From NCBI RefSeq assembly GCF_015206995.1, contig NZ_JADEXR010000001.1:124001-188000 (forward strand): a stretch of 64,000 bases of DNA. The letters run 5' to 3'. Origin of the DNA: an aff. Roholtiella sp. LEGE 12411 (GTDB lineage Bacteria > Cyanobacteriota > Cyanobacteriia > Cyanobacteriales > Nostocaceae). Every line of letters starts with the position of its first letter. Position 1 is the stretch's first letter. The notes under the pieces are model-generated. The model was given only the letters and a program-made list of their open reading frames with translations. It was not told the DNA's origin and ran no database searches. Both the position numbers and the translations under genes were made by a program. This document shows positions 57,513-64,000 of the stretch, in pieces.

Positions 57513-57695
57513 AATTATGCTATTGTTCGTCACACTGGCAAAGTTGTAGCCTATGTCCTAACTCCCCACAAAGATACAGTACTGGCTTAAGCAAAAATGT
57601 TGCTTGCTCCCTTTTGTATCGAGCACTTCTATACTGATGCTTGGGGAGCATATCTTACGGCTTTCGAACAAAAGTATAAAAACGCACTTTTTTAA
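57513..57695 (+). pseudogene. Relic of an IS1-type transposase
   Basis: The frame reads AIVRHTGKVVAYVLTPHKDT, VLA, stop, AKMLLAPFCIEHFYTDAWGA, Y and then drifts before a stop. HFYTDAWGAY is the IS1 DDE region (second Asp). It is broken by a stop and truncated at both ends. Confidence 0.6.
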
Positions 57696-57801
57696 AGTAG
57701 AACTACAGATGACCCGGCATCGCTGGAAAAATAGCTATAATTTAGGCGGAGTTTTTTCTGCAACGACTTTTTGCAACACAACTCCATGAGGTCATTGATA
57801 A

Positions 57802-58794
57802 ATGAGAAATAGCAAAACCCTTTTAGATATAGAACTTTTGTATGCAGTACCGCTAGCTTTATTATCTTTGATATTTTTTAAAACAGTGAGGTTGTTGCTA
57901 CGCACTCTGGTAAATATCAATGCAAATTTTAACAAAAAACAATCTTTCAGATGGCTAGTATTCTCTGGTGAAATGCTTAAAAAGTCTTTAATATTAACAT
58001 CTCTTCTAGTTACTGGTCCCCGTTGGAATCCCCATGTAATTGCTGCTGGTGCTGGTCCCTTTGATGTAAAAGAATCCTTAGCCATAGATATAAAATCTTG
58101 TCTAGATTCAGCCCAATCATGGACTATCGGTATCTATAGCTTCCCTCAGGCAAAAGCTATCCAACATATAGCATCTCATGGTTCAAATTTCCTGGAACAA
58201 TGGCATCAATTAAAACTTGATCCGGGACAATATACTTTAGGAATAAGATACTATAATTGGTCGGAGAAAGTTGAGTTACCAGCTATCAATGTCGATGAAC
58301 ATCAAATTATTAATACTCAATTAATTAATAGTGGTAGTGTCAACGATTACTTCAACAAATTAATAGAACGAGATAATATTTTTTACCGCTGTCTTAATGA
58401 TTACATATTCATTCTACTGATTTGCCAAAAATGGCTACCAAAAAAATGGGTTTTGAAAGAATATTTACCTGTTGGAGATACAAATAACGAGTTTTTATAT
58501 GGAGTTATTTATAAGGCTTGCTCTTTAAATTTGCAAATAAATTCGTCATTACTGAATAACTATGATGTCTATTTAACAATCTATAATCGTTCCAGCCTTC
58601 CAGTTATTTGGTATCAGATAAAGTCAGAAAAGCACACAACTCCCGTGGTAGAAAAAGATGGCTTCTATTTAGTTCGGCTTCGTCCCAAATTAGATTTGGC
58701 TAGCGATAGTTTCCAGCCAAACTGGATTACTATAAAACTTTTATCAGAAGTCCTCAAAACATCAAATGGAGCAAAATCGTTTCCAAGTGTGTAG
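57802..58794 (+). CDS. DUF6208-like membrane-anchored protein
   Basis: 330 residues. N-terminal membrane helix (about 12-30, LLYAVPLALLSLIFFKTVRL) and a second hydrophobic region near 60-70, then TGPRWNPHVIAAGAGPFDVK, which I associate with DUF6208, a cyanobacterial family often near natural-product genes. Middle SWTIGIYSFPQAKAIQHIAS and LGIRYYNWSEKVELPAINVD look like a beta-rich domain. Function unknown. The ATG follows ATGAGGTCATTGATAA. It stands between an IS1 relic and the family 3 element, 537 bp before the fascin-like fusion. Confidence 0.65.
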   Translation: MRNSKTLLDIELLYAVPLALLSLIFFKTVRLLLRTLVNINANFNKKQSFRWLVFSGEMLKKSLILTSLLVTGPRWNPHVIAAGAGPFDVKESLAIDIKSCLDSAQSWTIGIYSFPQAKAIQHIASHGSNFLEQWHQLKLDPGQYTLGIRYYNWSEKVELPAINVDEHQIINTQLINSGSVNDYFNKLIERDNIFYRCLNDYIFILLICQKWLPKKWVLKEYLPVGDTNNEFLYGVIYKACSLNLQINSSLLNNYDVYLTIYNRSSLPVIWYQIKSEKHTTPVVEKDGFYLVRLRPKLDLASDSFQPNWITIKLLSEVLKTSNGAKSFPSV

Positions 58795-58971
58795 TCTGCC
58801 CTTTTCCATTTATTGAGAATACAATATCAAAATTAATGGTAACATCAACAAAAAGCTAGCAAATATAAGCGTTATGGCCAATTTGCAACCCTGGTAAGTC
58901 TGGCAAAGAGTTTGTGTCATCAGGGGGCTGGCAACAGAACCTTCTGTATATCGTCTGCTCTGAACAAACAC

Positions 58972-59107
58972 AGGACTTACGCAAGTGTCATATTTTTTCG
59001 TTGAGGTTGTTCAGAGTCAAAGGTCAAAAGTCCAAAAAACCTTGATTCTTAACCCTTGACCCTTGACCCTTATACCAGAAGCCTTGTGTGCCAGTTGCGT
59101 AAGTCCT
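58972..59107. repeat. Family 3 MITE-like element, complete copy
   Basis: 136 bp with terminal repeats AGGACTTACGCAA and TTGCGTAAGTCCT (13 bp perfect). The interior contains GAGGTTGTTCAGAGTCAAAG and a TTGACCC heptamer tract (about 59054-59070). The shorter copies at 16468-16597 and 18938-19053 share its left half, and 11152-11164 is a lone right end. Confidence 0.75.
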
Positions 59108-59331
59108 AAAACATTTATAAAAGTAATATTTTTGATTTGCACGGAGCGCGTTGATTGGTGGTTGATAGTCAGTTTTAAATTAGCAATTTCCTATTGTATT
59201 GTAACAATTATATGATTTTTATAAAAAAGATATACAAAGATAGCATTTCTCAAAAAAATGAAGTAAACTTCTGTCCTGTGTATCGAATTGTATCAAATTA
59301 CAATCCCTGAAAACGTAGCAAATTAGTCATT

Positions 59332-60798
59332 ATGAATAATCCCTTAGAGCCATTAAATAATGGCCAATTCGGTAAGATTGTTGTCAACTGTGACGAATGG
59401 ACTTTAAGCAATGGTGGGTTTAAACAAGCGCCTGACACGGCGACTTTTGTCACCAACATTGCTAAATGGTTTACTGGGGGGCGTAGCAAAGGCAAATTCC
59501 ATGCCTACTCCACTAACTTTGGGTTGACCGAATCTGTGTTAGCAGAGACTTTGACTAAAGCAGGTTACACATGGACTGTTGGCAACAATATTAAAATTGA
59601 TCTGCCGACTTTGTTAACCTTTGATGGCATCTTTCTCTGTGGAGACTCGGCTGATAATCAGGTGTTAATTGATTATGTCAAAGCCGGGGGTAACGTTTAT
59701 CTGGGTGCAGGAACAGGTTCGGGTGGCCAGCAACAGGAAGCCGATCGTTGGAATACTTTTCTCAATGCCTTTGGTTTCAAACTTGTGGGCGAATATAACG
59801 GCATTAGTGGGAATCAAACCATTAATAGTTCCCACCCTATTTTTGCGGGAGTCAAAGCGATCTATTTTAATAATGGCAACCCCATTGTTGATTTAGATCC
59901 AGCTTCTGAGAGTAATCAAATTATCCTTACCCATGCAAACGGACAAGGGCTGATTGCCGCTTTTGCGGGTAGTGAAAGGACAGTTGAAACTCAAGGGGTA
60001 GGAGGTGGTTCAATCTTAGCTACACTTGTAGTTGGCCCGAAGCAATCCACAACAGAAAGCGAGCAAACACAAACGCTTAAGAAATATCCCAAAGTAGAAC
60101 CGAAAAAACCCGACCTAGTAATTTCTTCAAAGCTACCTACAAGCTATCCATTCCGATTGGTAGCCTTTAAGGCTACTAACGGACAGTATTTAGTAGCGGA
60201 AAATGGTGGCGGTGGTTCATTGTTAGCGAATAGTTTTCAAAATAGTATCTGGGAAACCTTCAAGTTAATTACTCTAGAAAATGGCAAATTTGCCTTGAAA
60301 GCTCCTCTTAAAGAACAGTACCTCAGCGTACATCCAGATGGCAACATTACCTGGGTTGATTACATCAAAGAATGGGAGATGCTGGACTTAGTTGAATTGG
60401 GAGACAACAAGGTGGCACTCAAGGGTTGTCACAGCAAATACATCTCTATTCAACAAGGTGGCGCTGGAATAGTTCTTGCTAACGGATTAGGGATTAAAGA
60501 GGGGGAAATCCTGGAGTTAATCGACCTAGAATCAAGGAAATCTGGCCAGAAGGAAGAGAAGGGTAAAGAAATTAAACTTCAAGAAGGTAGACGTAAAAAA
60601 GCAAACACTATTATTCTTGAATTCGGCAGTCAGAAAAAGGATCTTATCCGTGACTTTAGACAAGGTAGGGGTAGGCTTTTCAAAAAAGTAACACAAGCAA
60701 TTTCTGAGCTACAGAAAGCAGGGGAAATAGATAATGATGTACAGCCAGTAATTGCAATTGTCAGGCAAAAAAAATCTATAAAGACACTCTGGGACTAG
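59332..60798 (+). CDS. Fusion: amidotransferase-like domain, fascin-like beta-trefoil, DUF6200-like tail
   Basis: 488 residues in three parts. Residues 10-235 resemble a class I glutamine-amidotransferase-like/ThuA-type fold (FGKIVVNCDEWTLSNGG, DGIFLCGDSADNQVLIDYVK, GGNVYLGAGTGSGG), but I see no catalytic Cys-His-Glu triad. Residues 270-400 look like a fascin-like beta-trefoil (FRLVAFKATNGQYLVAENGG, FALKAPLKEQYLSVHPDGNI, VALKGCHSKYISIQQGGAGI). Residues 424-488 repeat the small DUF6200-like protein at 54804-55040. No signal peptide. It may bundle or bind a polymer through the trefoil. Nothing like the whole fusion is known to me. Confidence 0.75.
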   Translation: MNNPLEPLNNGQFGKIVVNCDEWTLSNGGFKQAPDTATFVTNIAKWFTGGRSKGKFHAYSTNFGLTESVLAETLTKAGYTWTVGNNIKIDLPTLLTFDGIFLCGDSADNQVLIDYVKAGGNVYLGAGTGSGGQQQEADRWNTFLNAFGFKLVGEYNGISGNQTINSSHPIFAGVKAIYFNNGNPIVDLDPASESNQIILTHANGQGLIAAFAGSERTVETQGVGGGSILATLVVGPKQSTTESEQTQTLKKYPKVEPKKPDLVISSKLPTSYPFRLVAFKATNGQYLVAENGGGGSLLANSFQNSIWETFKLITLENGKFALKAPLKEQYLSVHPDGNITWVDYIKEWEMLDLVELGDNKVALKGCHSKYISIQQGGAGIVLANGLGIKEGEILELIDLESRKSGQKEEKGKEIKLQEGRRKKANTIILEFGSQKKDLIRDFRQGRGRLFKKVTQAISELQKAGEIDNDVQPVIAIVRQKKSIKTLWD

Positions 60799-60842
60799 TA
60801 AGCTGTTCTGACTTTTCACGGGATGTGGAAAGTCAGATAAAA

Positions 60843-62357
60843 TTAACCTCTCAAATTATCTAATAACTCTGCTGTCTGCTGTGGTTGCACTAAACTATTA
60901 GCACACAAAATACCAGAAGCCGCCACTGCTGGAACACCAATTCCCGGCATAGTGCTGTCACCGACGCGGTACAATCCTTGGATTGGTGTGTGCGTACTAG
61001 GAAACATTCCTTTACTTGCTGAAATGGCAGGGCCATAAGTTCCCTGATAGCGTCGTAGATAATGGGCATGAGTCAGCGGTGTACCGATGAGTTCCAAGAC
61101 GATGCGATCGCGAATATCTGGGATAATTCGCTCTAAGGCGCGATATAAAGATTGTGCTTTCTCCTGCTTCTTCTGTTCATAGCTATTATTGCGTTCCCAT
61201 CCGGTGTATGGTTCCAGGGTATAGGCATGAACCACGTGATGTCCATCTGGTGCAAGAGTCGCATCCCAGACACTGGGAATCGAGATCATGCATGTATTAC
61301 CTGGTGTAGTGATATCCCGACTAGAATCGTGAATTACCACATGATGTCCGGTTAAATTTTCTAATCCAGCCGCCCGGATGCCTAAATGCAAATGTATAAA
61401 ACTTTCAACTGCTGGTGTATTTAAAGCAACTTGGCGGTAAGATGCGGGTAAATCTTCAGGACGCAACAGGTGATTGTAGGTATCCCAAATCGTTGCATTG
61501 GAAATCACCACAGGCGCTTTGATAACTTCACCTTTTTGCAACTTGACACCCACAGCTTTACCAGATTCCACCAAAATTTGCTCGACGTGGCATCCCGTCC
61601 GCAACTCACCACCCCAGCGTTCTAATCCTCGCACTAAAGCCTTGACAATTGCGCCACTACCACCCACAGGATACTCAACTCCAGCACGGGAGCGTTCTCC
61701 TAACATAAAAGCTACCTCTGGGGCGATCGTACCGTGTGCCTTTAAGCCAGAAAGCAGAAAGCATTCCAGGTCGATGAGCCGCCGCACCCAAGTATCTTGC
61801 ACTGTTGCATCCATCACATCGCCTACAGAAGCTTGGATAAGCGGCAAATTAGGTAAAATTTTCCCCAAAGATGGCAGGTAACGGCTCAGCAATACCAGAA
61901 TTACCTGCCAATCTGCTCTCAGAGCCAGGGTAGGAATGCCTTTCATCGCCTTATATAAACCTAACAAGCGTTCTTCAAACCGTTGGAGTTCCTTAGCACC
62001 TTGAGGCGTAATCTTAGTTACTTGTTCTCGGTAACGCTCAGCATTACTATAAACTGCAAAAGTACTTTCAGGAAAGTGGTAATGTCCCAAGGGATCATAG
62101 GATATAACTTGAATGGATTCGCCGAGAACATCCAAAACTTGTTTTAGCGGATTCAAACTCTGGGTATCAGTCAGACCACAATAAAAGGAGGGGCCAGAAT
62201 CAAACTCAAATCCGCGCCGTTTAAAGCTATGGGCAGCACCTCCAGCAATTGTGTGGCTTTCATACACAATAACTCGCTTCCCATAACGAGCAAGTAACCC
62301 AGCAGCACATAACCCGCCGATACCACTACCAATAACAATGACATCACTATCTTGCAT
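60843..62357 (-). CDS. CrtISO-like FAD-dependent oxidoreductase
   Basis: 504 residues. N-terminal Rossmann motif VIVIGSGIGGLCAAGLL and the glycine-rich FAD loop AGGAAHSFKRRGFEFDSGPS, with the C-terminal FAD motif GLYRVGDSTMPGIGVPAVAA. Same architecture as the carotenoid cis-trans isomerase/desaturase (CrtISO/CrtH, CrtP-like) flavoproteins. Likely acts on carotenoids or a similar isoprenoid in the thylakoid or inner membrane. The carotenoid step cannot be chosen from sequence. Divergent from the ABC ATPase across a 111 bp gap with a heptamer repeat. Confidence 0.85.
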   Translation of the reverse strand: MQDSDVIVIGSGIGGLCAAGLLARYGKRVIVYESHTIAGGAAHSFKRRGFEFDSGPSFYCGLTDTQSLNPLKQVLDVLGESIQVISYDPLGHYHFPESTFAVYSNAERYREQVTKITPQGAKELQRFEERLLGLYKAMKGIPTLALRADWQVILVLLSRYLPSLGKILPNLPLIQASVGDVMDATVQDTWVRRLIDLECFLLSGLKAHGTIAPEVAFMLGERSRAGVEYPVGGSGAIVKALVRGLERWGGELRTGCHVEQILVESGKAVGVKLQKGEVIKAPVVISNATIWDTYNHLLRPEDLPASYRQVALNTPAVESFIHLHLGIRAAGLENLTGHHVVIHDSSRDITTPGNTCMISIPSVWDATLAPDGHHVVHAYTLEPYTGWERNNSYEQKKQEKAQSLYRALERIIPDIRDRIVLELIGTPLTHAHYLRRYQGTYGPAISASKGMFPSTHTPIQGLYRVGDSTMPGIGVPAVAASGILCANSLVQPQQTAELLDNLRG

Positions 62358-62412
62358 GTTTGCCGCTTTACAGAGTCCAGAGTCAAAACTTAAAAGTCCA
62401 CAGTAACTTATT

Positions 62413-62453
62413 TTGACCCTTGACCCTTGACCCTTGACCCTTAACCCTTGACC
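62413..62453. repeat. Tandem heptamer TTGACCC
   Basis: Almost six units of TTGACCC (one is TTAACCC). Short tandemly repeated repetitive sequences with this unit are typical of heterocystous cyanobacteria. It lies in the divergent promoter of the CrtISO-like gene and the ABC transporter, 16 bp before the ABC start. Confidence 0.85.
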
Positions 62454-62468
62454 ACTGATTTATAACCA

Positions 62469-63251
62469 ATGACTGAACCATTAATTGAACTAAAAGGTGT
62501 TTCTAAGTCCTTTGGTAGCCATAAAGTTTTAGATAACGTGGATTTGACCATTTACCGAGGAGAAGCACTGGGGATAATTGGCCCTTCTGGGACTGGTAAA
62601 TCCACGGTTTTACGGATAATCGCGGGGTTACTGGCTCCTGATGAAGGAGAAATTTATGTGCAAGGGGTACGGCGAGGCGGCTTGATTGAGGATGGTAGCG
62701 ACCTGATTGGTATTGGTATGGTGTTTCAGCAGGCGGCATTATTTGATTCGTTAACGGTAGAAGAGAATGTGGGATTTTTACTTTATCAAAATTCAAAACT
62801 AAGGCGATCGCGTATTCAAGAACTGGTAAAAGAAAAATTGGAGATGGTAGGTTTGGCGGGAATCAGCAATCTTTACCCAGCCGAACTTTCGGGGGGAATG
62901 CGAAAACGGGTAAGTTTTGCCCGTGCAATTATGTCTAACCCTGATAGTCCCTCGGACACTCCAGAAGTTTTACTATACGATGAACCAACAGCCGGACTTG
63001 ATCCAATTGCTTCAACAGTGATTGAAGATTTAATCCGCTATTTGCAAAGCGCCCAAGGAGTTTGTGGTACTTATGCTGTTGTTACGCACCAAGACAGTAC
63101 TATACGCCGTACATCTGACAGAGTTGTGTTTCTCTATGAAGGTAAAATCCAGTGGCAAGGTACAGTGAGTGAAATAGATAGCACAGAACATCCATTGATT
63201 AGACAATTCATCAGTGGAAGTGTACACGGGCCGATTCAGGTAGTCGGCTAA
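62469..63251 (+). CDS. MlaF-type ABC transporter ATPase
   Basis: 260 residues. Walker A GPSGTGKST, Q-loop MVFQQAALFDSLTVEENVGF, signature LSGGMRKRVSFARAI, Walker B VLLYDEPTAGLDP, switch His in VTHQD. The family (Mla/Ttg2A) drives intermembrane lipid transport together with MlaE permeases and MCE-domain proteins. The MCE gene starts 84 bp downstream on the same strand, consistent with an mla-type operon; the permease is not in this window. ATG start at 62469, after AACCA. Confidence 0.9.
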   Translation: MTEPLIELKGVSKSFGSHKVLDNVDLTIYRGEALGIIGPSGTGKSTVLRIIAGLLAPDEGEIYVQGVRRGGLIEDGSDLIGIGMVFQQAALFDSLTVEENVGFLLYQNSKLRRSRIQELVKEKLEMVGLAGISNLYPAELSGGMRKRVSFARAIMSNPDSPSDTPEVLLYDEPTAGLDPIASTVIEDLIRYLQSAQGVCGTYAVVTHQDSTIRRTSDRVVFLYEGKIQWQGTVSEIDSTEHPLIRQFISGSVHGPIQVVG

Positions 63252-63335
63252 TCAGTTCTGAGTGATGAGTACTGAGTTCTGAGTAAAATTATTTTCACTC
63301 AGCGCTTAGGACTAATTATTGGGTGGAGAAAAAAA

Positions 63336-64000
63336 ATGCGAGGTCTAATGACAAGCCGCTTCGCGTCTATGCGAACATTTAGAGAAGGTTCTGTAGGATT
63401 GCTACTCCTGTTAGGACTGGGGGTATTTGGATTAATATTTTTGTGGTTGAACAGATTCACTGCTGCTCAAAGTTCGTACAAAGCTATCGTGGAATTTACC
63501 AATGCTGGCGGGATGCAAAGAGGAGCGCCGGTTCGCTATCGTGGCGTCAAAGTAGGCAACATTTCTAGGGTTCAACCAAAACCAAATGCCGTTGAAGTAG
63601 AGATTGAAATCGCTCAAACTGACCTAATCATCCCGCGTAATGCATCGGTGGAAGCTAATCAAAGCGGACTGATTAGCGAAAGCATTATTGACATTACACC
63701 AAAAACAACGCTACCGCCTGGGGTTGTTCTGGCTAAACCCCTAGAGAAAAATTGCGATTCCAGCCTTATCGTCTGTAATGGTTCTCGATTACAAGGTCAG
63801 ATTGGCATCAGTGTTGATGACTTGATTCGCAGCTCAACTGACCTAGCTACTACATACACTAACCCCAAATTTTATAACAACGTCAATAGAGTTTTGGAAA
63901 CCACTACAGGAGCAGCGTCCAATTTTGCTGAACTAAGTGAGGATCTCCAAGCTTTGACTAAAAGCCTAAGGCAGCAACTAGGCACGTTTTCAGCTACTGC
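63336..64000 (+). CDS. MCE/MlaD family protein, partial at window end
   Basis: At least 221 residues, truncated by the window. MRGLMTSRFASMRTFREGSV leads to one membrane helix (about 20-37, LLLLLGLGVFGLIFLWL), then the MCE domain (FTNAGGMQRGAPVRYRGVKV, VEIEIAQTDLIIPRNASVEA, SGLISESIIDITPKT). The helix keeps it anchored in the inner membrane while the MCE ring and the later helical tail reach across the periplasm. Pairs with the ABC ATPase just upstream. The ATG follows GGTGGAGAAAAA. Confidence 0.88.
   Translation, partial: MRGLMTSRFASMRTFREGSVGLLLLLGLGVFGLIFLWLNRFTAAQSSYKAIVEFTNAGGMQRGAPVRYRGVKVGNISRVQPKPNAVEVEIEIAQTDLIIPRNASVEANQSGLISESIIDITPKTTLPPGVVLAKPLEKNCDSSLIVCNGSRLQGQIGISVDDLIRSSTDLATTYTNPKFYNNVNRVLETTTGAASNFAELSEDLQALTKSLRQQLGTFSAT

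Noticed and set aside
1-64000. CRISPR arrays, rRNA genes, prophage
   Set aside because: No regularly spaced direct repeats, no rRNA sequence, and no phage structural genes were seen. Repeats found are dispersed palindromes and MITE-like elements.

Overview
The window looks like a chromosomal segment of a filamentous, Nostoc-like cyanobacterium. Evidence: frequent HIP1 octamers (GCGATCGC), DevBCA-type exporter genes, a CHASE2 serine/threonine kinase, a carotenoid-isomerase-like oxidoreductase, many short dispersed palindromic repeats and tandem TTGACCC heptamers. The species cannot be fixed from sequence alone.

Layout. 0.3-3 kb: an aromatic amino acid permease, a small GlsB-type membrane protein, and relics of a kptA gene and a csbD-like gene. 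3.1-9.9 kb: a CHASE2 kinase, a devB-devC-devA exporter operon, and a divergent TetR regulator with a likely operator between them. The gene after the regulator is cut off by an IS5-type insertion whose transposase is itself broken by a 105 bp palindromic insert. 11.4-14.8 kb: a two-gene operon of a DUF6875-like protein and a one-module NRPS (A-PCP-TE, no condensation domain). 15.5-26 kb: a metallo-beta-lactamase-fold protein, an aspartoacylase, three GT4 glycosyltransferases, a PIG-L deacetylase and an NHL-type beta-propeller, probably a glycan or exopolysaccharide region. 26-35 kb: housekeeping genes (M48 peptidase, murA, tRNA-Leu, SpoU methyltransferase, a two-domain histidine phosphatase and a dihydroorotase homologue lacking most metal ligands).

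35.9-51.7 kb holds three collinear type I PKS genes in one tight operon. PKS1 is KS-AT-ACP, but its AT lacks the catalytic Ser and a 78-residue block containing the His, and its ACP lacks the phosphopantetheine Ser. PKS2 is KS-AT-methyltransferase-KR-ACP. PKS3 is KS-AT-KR-ACP-sulfotransferase-thioesterase. The last two match the CurL/CurM order of curacin biosynthesis, so the predicted chain end is a methoxy group followed by a terminal alkene made by sulfation and decarboxylative elimination. No loading module or starter-activating enzyme is visible upstream.

51.9-60.8 kb is an accessory region: an ABC1/UbiB-family kinase, a small lysine-rich protein (DUF6312-like), a small DUF6200-like protein, a GT4 glycosyltransferase, a DUF6208-like membrane-anchored protein, and a fusion of a glutamine-amidotransferase-like domain, a fascin-like beta-trefoil and a second copy of the DUF6200-like domain. 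It is strewn with IS relics. This cassette is the best candidate for an undescribed system. From 60.8 kb core genes resume: a CrtISO-like oxidoreductase, then the ATPase and MCE substrate-binding subunit of an Mla-type lipid transporter, the latter cut by the window end.

Three families of short inverted-repeat elements (MITE-like) recur across the first 60 kb; one copy supplies the last codons of a glycosyltransferase and another ends 10 bp before the aspartoacylase start. Family names rest on recognition of motifs and memory of the families, not on searches.
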